This document shows, one piece after another, positions 27,656 to 41,089 of a DNA stretch of 64,000 bases. A program made the translations under genes and the position numbers. Origin of the DNA: Ichthyophthirius multifiliis (lineage: Eukaryota > Ciliophora > Oligohymenophorea > Hymenostomatida); contig NW_004086962.1 in the NCBI RefSeq assembly GCF_000220395.1, forward strand, positions 1 through 64,000, in the 5' to 3' direction. Position 1 is the first letter of the stretch. Each line of letters starts with the position of its first letter. Under the pieces are notes generated by a model. That model was given only the letters and a program-made list of their open reading frames with translations, had not been told where the DNA came from and searched no databases.

Positions 27656-29116
27656 TCAAAATAACTAACTATAACCTTATTCTGATTTTTAAACGATACC
27701 TTACCTATATAAAAATATGGCATGCTTTTCTTTTAAAGGTCCAATAATATATCCATCAATATAATTTTCTTTTTTAAAGAAATTAGAAAAGGCTTCCTAA
27801 TTGTTTTAATATTCTATATAAATATCCTTATCTTAAGGATAGAGTGGGAAAAAAGTTAAATCAACATCTGGACTATCCCAATTTCTAAATACGAAAAATT
27901 CCTAATTGATATCATCTTAAAGAATTTATTATTTAAGTTTTAAATCAATAAAAATATTATTATTATTTCCATTTAAAAATTCATTATAATTATGACTATT
28001 ATTTTTTAAATTATCTCTTTTTTATAAAATAATAGTATAAGATTTTCCCATTTTATTATATATTTTTAATTTCCTTTATTATTATTATTTTTAAGGAAAT
28101 TATTCAATATTTTAAACTTATTTTTTAATACTATATCTTTAATTTTCAGTATTTTTTACTAATATATTGGCTTTTTATTGCCTTTAAAAAGGTCCTTTAT
28201 AAATATTTTAATTATTAATAATATCATCTGATTATTAAATATTAATTATATTATCATTACAATTTTCTTCATTTTCTATATTTTCGAAAGATGCATCTTT
28301 ATCTATAAAATCAAAGGAAAAATTTATTAATTTTTATTTTTTATCATCTTCTTTTTTCGTTATCTTCATATAGTCGATTCCTTCCACGATTTTAACTTCC
28401 ATACAATCATACATATTCCCCAAATCATTTTTAATAAGTAAATTCTATGTATTTTCTTTCACGTTAAATACTAATTTTTGCAAATTTATATAGTTTTTAA
28501 GGACAATATCAACCTTTTCTTCTTTTAAAACATTCACTTTATACTCTGTTTAATTAAAATCATCATTAAAATTTATATTTTTTAATATAATCTTAAGATT
28601 CTCCACTAAAACATTCTCGTTTTCACATTTATCATCAATTATATTCCTCGAAGCATCTAAAACAGAATTCCAAAGCGTATTCTTATCCTCATTAAGTTAA
28701 TTAAAAAAGACTTCATTTTAATACTTTAAATCATTCTGAAATTCAACCAAATGTTATATTATGTCATTCAAAAAATTATTCGTTTAGAAAAATACAGTTT
28801 AAAGTTTTTCCCAATAATGGCTTACTATTTATTTATTTTTCTCTTTTTAGATAAAAATATCAGATATTTCTGCAATTTCCTTTATTAATTTAATCTAATG
28901 ACCATTGTGTTCTTCATGTAGACATTAAGGGCAGATTGGAAGTAGGGATTTTGAACAACTTTTGTCTACACAAATAAATATTAGTTCAAATGATTAATGT
29001 TTTTTTGATTTTTAACAATTGTTAGTATATTTTATTATTTAAGTAGATGGATTTAGCTAAGATAGAAGATTATTGCGTTAGAAAATAGGTAAATTTGATT
29101 GTTAGAAAGAACTCAT
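27656..29116 (-). CDS. B-box-like zinc-binding coiled-coil protein
   Basis: An intron-free frame of 486 residues from ATG 29116 to TGA 27656-27658. Residues 34-73 hold a Cys/His array that fits a B-box-type zinc finger: C34, H40, C49, C54, C62, C65, H70 and H73, within CVDKSCSKSLLPICPQCLHE and EHNGHQ. A helical region follows (residues about 80-200, for example YWEKLQTVFFQTNNFLNDII), then Asn/Gln-rich linkers and a C-terminal globular part (FVFRNWDSPDVDLTFFPLYP; DGYIIGPLKEKHAIFLYR) ending KSEQGYSQLF. B-box plus coiled coil is the arrangement of TRIM-like proteins, but there is no RING finger in front. It is probably a protein-interaction scaffold. The C-terminal domain is not recognised. Confidence 0.8.
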
Positions 29117-29496
29117 TCTTATTATTATTTATTATGAATTAATTACTTAAAATTTTTATGTAATTAATTATATATATAAGAAATTTAATTAAATTTTATT
29201 TAATTAAATATTATAATATTTATAAATATATATATATATATATTATTTAATTTATATATATTTTATTTTATATAATTTTACTATATAATGTATTATTAAT
29301 AATTTTTCATTCTTTAAAAATACTTTTTTTATTATATCATTATTTATATTTATTTTTTTATTTTTATTATATTATATATATATATAAAATATTAATTAAT
29401 TAACCATTCAAAATTTAATTTTTTCTACAAATAAATAATAAATTAATTTATTTTATATAATTTTTAATTATTAATTATTTTATATAATTAATTTAT
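29117..29496. other. Intergenic gap
   Basis: About 380 bp between two minus-strand genes, A/T-rich with (TA)n near 29227-29242 and 29370-29385. No coding frame. Confidence 0.6.
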
Positions 29497-30323
29497 TCAT
29501 AGTTTTGGTTTTATATTTAATATATTTTTTGCATAAAAATTCATATGTTTTTCTTATGTAATATAACCTATCTTATATTATTTATAATAATAAAATTAAA
29601 TAATTAATATTAAAAATTTATTTACTATTTACAAACTTTATTCAAGTTTTTCTGTAATACTTAAAGTTGATTTATAGCAATTTTTTATTAGCATTCCTAT
29701 TTAAGTTAAATTACTAACTAATCTTTAATAATAATTTTATTTTATTTTTGTTAATATTTTACATAAGTTAAACTTCTTATTATTATTTTGGATTAAGTAT
29801 TTTGTATTTAAATAAGATTAACCTATATGTAATAATGTACAAAGCCCTCTTGTAAATTTTCTTTCAAACCATAAATTATTAACACCGATAATTTATTAAT
29901 TTTTATTGAAAATTACTTATTTATTTAATTATAATAATGTTATTTTGTATATAAAATATAATTATATGTATTTTCTTTTTTTAAAAAGCTTATTTTTATT
30001 AAAAATATTTACATAAATAAAATATAGTGAAATCGTTTTTTTGCATATTATTTAAAATTACTTTTTATATCAATTAATATTTATTTTTTTAAAAAATAAT
30101 ATTAATTATTATAAATACGTTTCATATTTTCTAAAGAAACATTTTAATTTTGTTAATTAAGTAAACTAACCATAGCTGGCTTTTTTTAAAATTAAAATAT
30201 TAAAAAATGATTAATAATTCCAATAATTTATACAGCGTTTAAATTGTTTAATGGAACTAAAATATATTAACTTTGTTTTTAATTGAATTATTATATTATT
30301 AAATTAATTTGTTGCTTGTTCAT
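29497..30323 (-). CDS. Unrecognised small protein with several introns
   Basis: I do not recognise the family, but coding is well supported. From ATG 30323 the minus strand reads MNKQQINLIIQQFNQKQSQY, then ILVPLNNLNA. After an intron of about 50 nt comes PAMVSLLNQQNQNVSLENMK. After another intron (boundary uncertain) comes GVNNLWFERKFTRGLCTLLH, IGQSYLNTKYLI and IGMLIKNCYKSTLSITEKLE. A last intron leads to IGYITQEKHMNFYAKNILNI and KPKL at TGA 29497-29499. Total is about 200 residues. It is helical, slightly basic and has a richer residue mix (W, C, G, H) than the surrounding A/T noise. The order basic N-terminus, conserved-looking core and short tail hints at a small complex subunit, but I cannot assign one. 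Confidence 0.6.
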
Positions 30324-30472
30324 ATTTTTAAATTTTTGTTTTATATATATATTAATAAAATATTTATGTGTATATAATATATTATTATTAATTTTTGATT
30401 CTTTTTTAATTATAATATAATTATATATAAAAATAAAGAATTGAAATCTATTTTATTTTTAAAAAAGAAAAA

Positions 30473-33195
30473 ATGAATTAAAATTAACAATATTATTACA
30501 ATACAAACTCGTAATATTTTTTAGATTTAAGATAGTATAATGACAATACTTAAAGAAACATAATTAATTCAAGTGATAATGTGTAAAATAAGTAAGAATA
30601 GTTTACCATTTATATATTTTTTAAATTTCTATAAAAAATAATATAGTAATAATTATTAAGAGTAACTGAATAGATAATATAGTTTTTTGTAAAGAAGACA
30701 ATTAACTATTAGCTTTAATTAGTAAATTGAAAATTAAAATAATTAAATACAAATAGAAAATAATGAATAATAAAATAATAATGAATAAGATTAGATTGGG
30801 TAATCTAATACTATTTTAAATTTAAATTAAAATAAAATGATTCTTTAAAAAAAAATTGTTTATATATTATCTATGAATTAAATTTTTGTTTAAGTTTTCT
30901 TCATATTTTATTTTGCTGAATTAAAGTGGAATTTGTCTTTTTTATATAAATTTGTTTATTTATGGATAGTTGATATCTTTTATCTAATATTCATTTCGAT
31001 TAACTTAAAAAATAAGTAATTTTTTGTCTATAAAATATCATATTTATATATTAATATTAATAGTTTCTCAGAAAAAAGAATTACCTTAAAAAAATTTTTT
31101 TTCAAATATTTAGATATTATGTAAATCTTTTCTTTTAAAGTAAATTAAAAAAAAAATAAACAAACAATATTAAAATTTAATAAATAATAGGTTTTTCTTA
31201 TAATTCGTATAAGTGTAATTAAATATAATTTTACAATAGTTCCATGTATATATTTTGTAATAAATTTATTAAAATCATTTAAAACAATATATAAAAGTAT
31301 AAAAAAGGATTATTAAATAATTTCTAAATCAGTAAAAAAAAAAATTAAAAATAAATAAAATATATATAAAATAGATAAAATGTACTGCTAAAGTATTTTT
31401 AACAATATAAATTATTTTCATCTCGATTAAATCAGAAAATTAAGTAGATTGGAAATGGAAGGAGATATTTTGGACTTATTGGATATATTTTGCTTTAATG
31501 ATAGGAATTAATTTAGGTTTCATTATAGTTATATTATCTAAATTATATTCTAAATGCACAGATGATGATATTTATAATTACGAATGTAGATATTATTAAA
31601 TAATATTATTTATTTATTATTAAAGTAAAAGGATTGTTTTGGTTATTTTTAATGCTAAATGGGGTAACTGTGAATACTACAATATATATAAGTTCTTTCA
31701 TATGTTATAAAGATTATTAAGATATGGATTAAGTATTATTTAGTTTTAAATATTCTTTTATTTTTACAGTTTTTTTCTTAACTTATACTATTTATTCTAT
31801 AAATGATATATCGTATTTTTTTATAATTTGTATTTATATTATTTATTTTATTTTTATTTAAAAAAAATATATAATTACTTATATCATATTTTTATATATA
31901 GATTTTTTTTCAATTAAATTATTTTTGACGAGGAAGATAATATTTCTAATAAAAAAAATGTTTAAGAATAAATAAATTAATAATAAAATACAATTTAAAG
32001 GCATGAAAGTGCAATTAATAATTATAATTATGATTTAGAAGGAGTTGATAATTAATAATAATAAATATAAAAGAAAAAAGTGATATGGATAAAATAATTA
32101 TTAAAAAATTAATATTTATAATAAGCAGTTTAAACTATATTTTTTTTAGTAATAATATTATTTTTTATATAAATAATAAAAAAAAATATAGGAAAAACTA
32201 TCTTCTACTTATTACAAATTGATTTTTAAATAAATATTATAAAAAAAAAGAATGAAAAATAAAATGAAATAAATACAAGTAAAATAAAAATTAAAATAAT
32301 TATATATATATAAAAAAAAGAAAGCTTTAGTCTAATAAATTTACGTTTAAAATTTAAAGGTTTATTAAACCGTGAAAATACAAAAGAAAAAATACAAACT
32401 AAAATTTAAACTAAAAAACTGTTTTGAAAAAAAAGTCTTTAAATACGAAATTAAAACTATTATAAATTACTTAAGAAGTGAATAAAATTTATGATAATTT
32501 TATAAAAAGTGAAAAAGGGAAATAAATTTTTTAGAAAATATAATAAAATTAAGAAGAGGAAAGTAAAAAAAAAACAGCATTAATAAAATAAGCTTTAAAG
32601 TCAAAAATTATAATACAGATACTAATGAAAAAAGAGATATGTAAAGTAGATAAAACTCTATTCCTAGTCTTTTAAATAATAGTTATTATAAATAATAATG
32701 TAAAAATTAATAAATATACTAATCAAAATAAAGTAAAACTAATGTTAATTTGTGTATTATATGCTTTATTAATTAATCAGATGCTGTATATATGCCATGT
32801 GGACATGGAGGTAAAAAAATTATTATATTTATTGTGAAATATATTTTTTGTTAAAAAGGTATATGTTATAATTGTTCAAACGAAATAATTTAAAAAAATA
32901 ATGAATGCTATTTATGTAGAAAAGTATTATTTTTAAATAGATATTATTATTATATTAATATAATTATATAAAAAGAAAATATAAAATATTTTACAAATTG
33001 ATTAAAAAGAATAAAATAAAAAAATATAATAAGTAATAAGTATAGGATTAGTAATAAATTAAGAAAAAAAAAAAAAAAAAAAAAAAAACTAGAAAATATT
33101 ATATAAAATAATAATATAAATAATACTATTAATTAATAAAATAGTAATATAAATGATAATAGTATAAAAAATAATATAGATTAAAAAAGATTATA

Positions 33196-33235
<40 letters not shown>

Positions 33236-33729
33236 GTATTAATATTGATGATAAAAATAAAAACAGTATATAATTATAATAAATATTTACTTAAAATTCA
33301 TGTATATTAACAAATAAAAATAATTAAGAATATAACGAAAATATTAAGAACCATTCAAACATTTAAATATAATATAATATAATTAAATAAAATTAATAAA
33401 ATAATTACATTAGCAAAAATAATTTTTTAAATAATAATGATGATATACAATAAGATTTTAGAATTAATAAATAACTTATTCATTTTAATGAAAAAGATTA
33501 TGATATTGAAAGTGAACCAAAAATATAAATATTTAATTCTCATAATATTAATTTAGCTTTTAATTTATTTAGTCTTAATTCATAAGAAATAAATATTTAC
33601 AATCCTTATATTTAAGAATATCAATGTAATTTTAATAATTCGAATTTTTAAAAATTTGAAGAAAATATTTCTGATTCATAAGATAATTTACCAAACAAAT
33701 AAATTAATCAATTTTTTAATTATAAATGA
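30473..33729 (+). CDS. Multi-pass membrane protein with C-terminal RING finger (probable E3 ligase)
   Basis: From ATG 30473 (MNQNQQYYYNTNSQYFLDLR) the gene encodes an Asn/Gln-rich head and several hydrophobic segments (IFVQVFFIFYFAELKWN; YLWIVDIFYLIFISIN; TYWIYFALMIGINLGFIIVI; GLFWLFLMLNGVTVNTT). After a linker comes a C3HC4 RING finger around 32748-32925: CIICF, MPCGHGG, CYNCSNEI, CYLCRK. The tail carries poly-Lys and poly-Asn runs and ends at TGA 33727-33729. RING proteins with membrane helices are usually ubiquitin ligases of the ER or endosomes. Many introns are needed, one splitting the RING (about 32812-32859) and one right after it (about 32926-32977). Two single-base frame breaks near 32414-32419 and 32610-32614 are probable. 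The domain content is sure and the exact gene model is not. Two neighbouring genes wrongly joined is a less likely alternative. Confidence 0.72.
33064..33088 (+). repeat. A25 run coding for poly-Lys in the RING-finger gene
   Basis: An unbroken run of 25 A within the coding tail of the RING protein. Such a run is very prone to length error. Confidence 0.9.
33195..33236 (+). repeat. (AAT)n microsatellite coding for poly-Asn in the RING-finger gene
   Basis: About 13 triplets read as AAT (Asn) in the frame of the RING-protein tail. Confidence 0.8.
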
Positions 33730-35210
33730 TTATATTTTATAATTTTATTAATTATTATATTATATAAATTTCATAAAAAAAATATATAATAAGTTTTATT
33801 TTATAAAGATATTATTTTTTTTTTATTCTTTTATAATAAATTTGAAATTAATTTTATTATTTTTTTTGAAATAAATTTTATTATTTAATAATATAAAATA
33901 ATTTAGAATTAATAAGTAATATAATATAAAAAATAAATAAAATAAAAAAAAAAAAATCATTAAATGAAAAATTAAAATAATCATACATATTATTTAAAAG
34001 TAATGATTTACATCTTAATTATATTAAATATATTTTAAGATATAATAAGATTTAATTTTTTTAAATAAACTTTAAAATGTAAAAATATTAATAATTTTTT
34101 TAATATATATTTATATATATATATATATACATATTTTTACTAATATATTTTTTTTATATATGTTTTATTAATATAAATGAAAATATAATATAAAGTTAAT
34201 TTAAAATATTGAAATATATTTATTTTTTAAAAAATGTTTTATGTATTCTCTAATAATAAAAAATTTTAAAATAAAAAACTAAAATCTAATATTATGTAAA
34301 TTTAAGAATTTTTTATTCAAAAATTTTTTTTAAGATATTTATTCTTTAATTATCTATTATTTTTAATTTACAATGTTTTTAATATTTTTATTTACTTATA
34401 TTGTTTTAAATATAATAAAAGAATAAAATTAAAAATGGATATATAATTTATAGATTTTTATTCTTTCATAATTTTTTAATTTTTTTAATTATATATATAA
34501 TATAAAATAAATTGATTTTAATTATATATTGTCCTTATTTTATTATTTTATATATATTTTTAATAATAAAAGAATTTTTTTTTCTTTTACAAATTTTGAA
34601 AGCGTTTTATTTAAAGATTTAATAAATAACAAGTATTATTATATAAAAGTAAATAAAACAAAAAATAATTTCAACTTTATCATAAAAAAAAGGTATAGCT
34701 AATAAAAATAAAAATATATATAAATTTGAAAAGTAATTTTCAATTTATATATATATATATATTAATTATAAGAAATTATAAAATATATAAATTTCTTTTA
34801 TAGTTTAATTAATAGAAAAATAAAAAAAGTCTATAAAAAATTAAATATTTTACATATAATCATTTCTTTATTAACTTTTTTAAATATTTTTAATATTATT
34901 AGAAATAGAAAAATAAAAACTAAAAATAATAAAAGAATTATTTTGCACTCTATATATCTGGAAAATGTTAAAAATAATAAAATTTAAACAAAAAAATATA
35001 AAAAAATAAATAATAAATATATAATTGTCTTTAAACAAAAAATTTCCTCTTAAAAAATAAAAAGGAAAAAAAGTAAAAAAAATAAAAAAGCAACAAAGAC
35101 AACGATAATTAAAACAAAAAAACTTCCTTTTTTATCTAGCACTTTACCTATATATAAAAATTAATTTTTTAACTATAAAAAATCTCCTCTTATCGTACTT
35201 TAAAAAAAAA
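33730..35210. other. Intergenic gap
   Basis: About 1.5 kb between two plus-strand genes. Mixed A/T sequence with (TA)n near 34110-34128 and 34745-34762. I see no protein-like frame on either strand. Confidence 0.6.
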
Positions 35211-36339
35211 ATGTAATAACTAATAAACAACGAAATAATAAACTAAAACTGTATTTTATTTATAAATGCTATTGAAATCCTCAAAAGTAATCCAGCTCTT
35301 TATCTAGAAAACGAGACTAAATTAAAAGATTTAATATAAAAAGTCTAAGAAAACATATCTCTTTTTTACAAAGGATGTATTTATATATGCTCTTTATTGT
35401 TAAACATAAACTAAAGGATAGCTTCGTATTTTTCTGTTTCCTTCATTTAAGAAATAACGAATTAATTTAGTGAAACAGATGAAGATGCTTTAAATGTGAT
35501 TGTTCAAATATACATAGCTAATCCTGAAATGGAAATTAACAAAAACTTCATAAATAAAATATTAACTTTTGATACATATAATGTTAAATAATTAGGAATT
35601 ATAAGCCGCTTTTCAAAGTGTTTTCATAAAAAATTTAATAAGAATAAAACAGAATTGCTCAAAAGAATGATTTTAAATAATATGGAATTATTAGAATAAC
35701 ATTAAAATTTGTATTTAATTTATATATCTATATTATAAGAGATGAATTGTGGAAAAATGCTATATAATAAATATAAAGTATTGGAAAAACTATTTTATTT
35801 TTTTGAAAAAAACCACAGTAATAATTTGGCTTGTATAAGTAAATTAATTGTAAAAATAGGAGAAAAAAATTCTTAAAAACTTTTTAATTGGATTTTAAAT
35901 TATGGAATTAAGATTAATTGCGGATTTTCTTATTAAATTTTAGTTAGATTGTTTGATTAATAATTTATTTTAGAAAATATATAAATTATTAGTTAGAAAA
36001 TTAAAAATAATGATGAAAACATAGAAATAAATGCATATTTATATAAGATAATAGAATTTGGATTTTCTAAAGAAAATCAAGATTGTTAAAATTTACTTAG
36101 AATTCTTTGTTAAAATAAAATTTTGTAAAATTTATATATATTGTACTTTAAAAGTACCTAAAATATTATTACTGAATAAATTTAGGGGGCTTTATTAGAT
36201 TTTGTATAGTGTATTATATTAATATTTTAAAATGGATTAGTAAAAAATAATTAGTTTAATATAGTTTTATAGTAATTATAGTGTTTAGGATTTTTAGAAG
36301 AGATATACAAAAATAAGCACTTGCTTAAAAAAAATATTA

Positions 36340-36375
<36 letters not shown>

Positions 36376-36403
36376 TAATAATAATAATAATATTAATAAT
36401 TGA
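35211..36403 (+). CDS. Unrecognised helical protein (possible HEAT/ARM-like)
   Basis: I do not recognise the family. The frame from ATG 35211 (MQQLINNEIINQNCILFINA) is continuous and intron-free for about 380 residues. It is a chain of amphipathic helices (IEILKSNPALYLENETKLKD; DALNVIVQIYIANPEMEINK; KLFNWILNYGIKINC; GALLDFVQCIILIFQNGLVK) such as alpha-solenoid (HEAT/ARM) proteins show. The frame then enters a TAA repeat (Gln run) at about 36342-36372. A TGA at 36401-36403 is the natural end but is out of frame by the repeat. Read strictly, the next in-frame TGA is at 36693 after non-coding-looking sequence. A repeat-length error is the simplest explanation. Confidence 0.65.
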
Positions 36404-37179
36404 GTTGAATTATAATTTTTTTATTTTATAAAAAACATTCCTATTTTAATATCTTGCTTTTATTTTTTTTTTCTATTAAGTTGTATTTTAGGAGAAAAAA
36501 AATAAAATGTTAAAATCAAATATAGGAATAGTATTTTAGTATTTTAAAATAAAAATATTTAAAAAAAATATATTAATTACATAAAGTAATGTTTTTATAT
36601 AAAAATATTAAATCATTTTTGCATTTTTAATTATTTTTTTATTATATATATTTTATTAAAATATAATATATTTTATTTTATTTTTTATTTTTTGAAAGTA
36701 ATTTTATTAAATATATTCTTTTATAAAGAATTTTAGTATATTTAAATAAAAATAAATTTAAATTTTTTTATATTTATTTTAAAAATTTCAAATAATATTT
36801 TAAATTAACAGAGAATAAAATTATAATTTTAGCTTTTTTATAAAAATATCAAAATTATTTTTAATAAAATATTTACTTTTCTTACTTTTCTATTTAAAAT
36901 AAAATATATAAACAATATAAAAATTAAAATAAATATATTATTAATTGATTAATTATTTTTTATTTTTTAAATAAAATATAATATTTCTTTTATTAAAAAT
37001 AAAATATTTCATATAAATTTATCTATGATTTTTTTTGTTTGCATCAAATATATTTAATAAAAAATGTTAATATATATTATTTTTTAATTATTATTTTAAT
37101 AATATTAATTTTATTTTAATTTTGAATATATATATTAATAATTCTGATAAAATATTTTTTTAATAAAAACATTTAACTA
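36404..37179. other. Intergenic gap
   Basis: About 775 bp, A/T-rich, no supported frame apart from the doubtful in-frame extension of the gene to the left. Confidence 0.6.
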
Positions 37180-38391
37180 ATGGGAAACAAATAAGAATAA
37201 AGTATAAAAAATTATATGAAATTCAATAAAAATATGAAAGAAAAAATGCTAGTTAATTTAAAATAATCTAAATAGCAAATATAATTAATATTTTAAGATA
37301 ATAAAATATTATTTTCACTTAAAAATATTTAAAATATAATCGAATATTTAAAATATATGAAAGAATTTTAACCTTATTCTAAACAAATAATACTATTTAT
37401 TGAAAACTATAACTCATATTAATAAACAGATTTAATATAATAATTAAACTGGAGTTAGTTTTGTTAATAATTAAATACTTTGGTTTTATTAAAAGAAAAA
37501 TCAAAAGAAAATCAAATTTCATGTTTTCCAGAAAATCAAATAAAAAATTAAAAAATAAAAGCCTTAGATATAGAAAATGAATAAGAATTATTATAAGAAG
37601 ATAATTCTATTGTAAATTAATTTAAAATATATATATAAAAATATAATTCAAGTTTTATATAAATATGTAATATTTTTGAACAAGTTTTTATTAATAAAAA
37701 TACTAATTATTTGTTAAAAATTAATAAAGAGAATATTAAAAATGATATAAATTAATTTTCTATTTTTTGCAATTTTTTAATAAATGAGCTTTTAGAAAAT
37801 TTAAATTAATAATGCTTATTTTAAAGGCATAATTTTTGTAAAATCAGTATTATGTTTTTATTTAAAAATAATCAAAGTTTTGTTAAAAAAATATAGGATA
37901 TTTATTTCAAAGGTTTAAAATATTAAATTGATGTTATTAATAAAAATATTTAGGATATTAAAAATGTTGATATTAAAAAATTAATTCCATATTAAGAATT
38001 ATGTATGGTTAATAAATAAATTCCTTACATAAATTCGCTTAAATATTTAAATAGAATTTAAAAGTTAAATAATCCTTTTGATGTAATTTTTAAAATTGAA
38101 AAATTGAAAAAACTTTTAATTTAAGAAATATAGGAATATAATTTAAATATATTAAGATAATAAAAAAATAATATTATTATAGGTTCTGATTAAATAAATA
38201 TTCTATATTTTTATTTAATTGCTAATTCGAAAAATTAAAATTTATATATAAACTTAAAAATTATTGAAGATATATTTAGTGATTATTTATTTTAAGATGA
38301 AGAATAATAATATAACTTTTGCTAAATGTTAAGCGTTTACTATAGCATATCTAATTTAGACAAATAGTAAATAGAATAACTTTATTTATGA
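37180..38391 (+). CDS. VPS9-domain protein (Rab5-type guanine nucleotide exchange factor)
   Basis: An intron-free frame of 403 residues from ATG 37180 (MGNKQEQSIKNYMKFNKNMK) to TGA 38389-38391. The C-terminal third matches the VPS9 fold: NPFDVIFKIEKLKKLLIQEI, then IIIGSDQINILYFYLIANSK (the GxDxLxPILxYxLIxA element with the acidic residue that pushes out Mg-GDP) and LYINLKIIEDIFSDYLFQDE followed by EQQYNFCQMLSVYYSI. VPS9 domains load GTP on Rab5-family GTPases at early endosomes. The N-terminal 280 residues are helical and Lys/Asn-rich with no second domain recognised. The Gly at position 2 could accept a myristate, but the following residues are not a strong match. Confidence 0.88.
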
Positions 38392-38642
38392 ATTTTCGTG
38401 TATATTTAAATATAAATATCAATTAATAATAGTTTTTTTATATAATAAATATCTATAATTTATATTTCTATATTATATATGTATATTTATTTTATTCAAT
38501 TATTTAATAATGTTTAATATTTTTTCAAATATAAGTTATTTTTTTTTTATTTTTAAAAAATAAATAAATATAAAAAATATATTACATATTTTTTTAATTA
38601 AAATAAAATTAATAACAATACTAATTAAAAAATTTAATATAA

Positions 38643-39107
38643 ATGAAAAAAAATTATTTAGAATAAGAATATTTAGTCAATTAAGAGCTTTAAACTGATT
38701 TAGTCAAAAACAATAGTTATAGATAAAAATTATAAAATAAGATATAAGAAATAAATTCTAATAACAATAATAATTTAGAAGAAAAAGAAAACAAACAAAA
38801 AAATTTTATTATGTAAATATATAAATATTCGAAAAGAATATTACATTTAAAATAAATAAAAAAAATAAAGTTAAAAAAATAATAAAGCTAAAAATAGTCA
38901 AATATATAAGTATAGAATAAAAAAGTTAAAAAAATAATTAATTATAAAAATAACAGCATAAACAGAATGTACAGCATAGACCATAAACAAGTATTTCAAA
39001 AAGAAATATTATTGGCGGAACAAATCATTATGCCATCTAATAAGAAGCAAACAAATTCAAATAAAAATACACTTAATATGAAAAAGTAAAATATAAAAAA
39101 AATATAT

Positions 39108-39138
<31 letters not shown>

Positions 39139-41058
39139 AATATTATTTTTTTATAAATATATTTTTTTTTTATAACTATTAAATAAAACTATTTTATTTT
39201 AATTATATACATCTTTTAAGGAAAAATTATTTGAAGAACTTTTATATTCTAAAGATAAAATAAATTAATTAACTTAAGAAAATAATTAATATAAAACTTC
39301 ATATGTAAATATTAAAAGAGAAATTGCTAAATATGAAAAAGTTATTGAAGAATTATAAGCTAGTGGAAATTTAAAAAGTTTAAATACAAAATTTTCTACT
39401 GAAGTACATAATATAAATATAATTTTAGTTTACATATATATTTATAAAAAATAAAATATAAAACATAGAGTTTTTTGTATATAAATTTGAAAAAATAAAT
39501 AAAAGAATTATAAGAGGAAATAAAATATAAATCAGATGAAATAAAAGAATATAAAAAAAATGCAAAGTATACAAAATATTTAGAAATCGAATAAGAAAAA
39601 AGATGTTTTATGGACGAAACTATAAGATTAAAAAATATAGTTGAATAAATATAAGATTAATTATAAGAACAAGTTATTTAGAATGAAAATTATATTTAGT
39701 TGTAAAATTAAAATACTATAAATCAAAATATAATTGATATGTTGAGATAAAATAATAAAGAATTAGAGGAAGAAAATAAAGAAAATAAAAGAAATTTAAA
39801 AAGCTAATAAGAAATAATAGAAAAGCTAAAACTTTAAAATGCTATTTTAAAAAAAGATCTTAATTAACAAAATAAAAACTATAAAACTTTAGAAAAACAG
39901 AATGAAATTTTTACCAAAATTAATAGTAGTACATAAAGAACAACAAGTAATTAAGAAAATACTATTAATAATTAATTAGATATCGAATTGTGTGATTTTT
40001 AAATTAAATATAATATGATAAATTAAAAGGTTTCTTATTAAGAATTAACATTGGTATTTTTTATTATTATTATTAGTATTATTTAGTTTAAATATTTTTT
40101 TATAAAATTTAAGAAATTTTTAGAAAATTAAAGTAAGATTACTAGATAATAACTTTCTGAAATATTATAAAAGTATTTATTATTAATTATTTATTTTTAA
40201 ATAAATATAATATATTTTTCTATAATTACTTTTAATTTTATACTAGAAAATATTTGACAATTAAAGATTAGAAGATATTATAAAAATATACACTTTTTTT
40301 AACTGATAATGAGAAAGATTTAAATAAAAATGTTAATGTATAAAACGTAAAAAATAAATTTTCTTAAGGAATACAAGAATATTTTATAGAAAACATTGAA
40401 GATTAATCTACATAAAATGAAGTTTAAAATGTAAAAAAAGAAAAATTTCAAAAAATTTAAATAAAAAAAGATATTAAAATTTCATATTTAAGATTTCAAA
40501 AATTAATTAGAAGGCATTTTTAATTTTAGTGATTTAAATAAATTATTAGTTTAATTGAAAATCGATTTCAGTTTAAATGCTTTTGATTTATTAATGTTAA
40601 AATGTTATTAAGTTAGTTAAGGAAATTTAATGAAAATTCCTTTAAATGAAATTTTTTAAGCTTTTTTAAGCTAAAATAAGCCATATGTGAATAAAAAAAA
40701 TACTATAGAATAAATTGAAGAGGAAAATGTTGAGATTTATAAGAAAGATAAAGAAAAATCTAAAAATAAAATATAAAATGAATATTGTGATGAAGAAAAG
40801 AAATAATTATAAGAAAAGGAAAATCAAAAAAATTTAGAAGAGGAAAAAAAAAATAAGAAGAAAATGAAATAAAAAAAAAGTAAGAGGAAGAAAAAAATAA
40901 TAAGAAAAAAAAAGAAAATGAAGAAAAGAAAAAAAAGATGAAGAAAAGAAAAAAAAGAAGAAGAAAAAAATAAAAAAAAGAAGAAGAAATAGAAGAAGAA
41001 AGAAAAAAAAAAAAAGAAAAGAAGAAAAAAGAAAAAAATAAGAATTAAAAAAAAGAAA

Positions 41059-41089
<31 letters not shown>

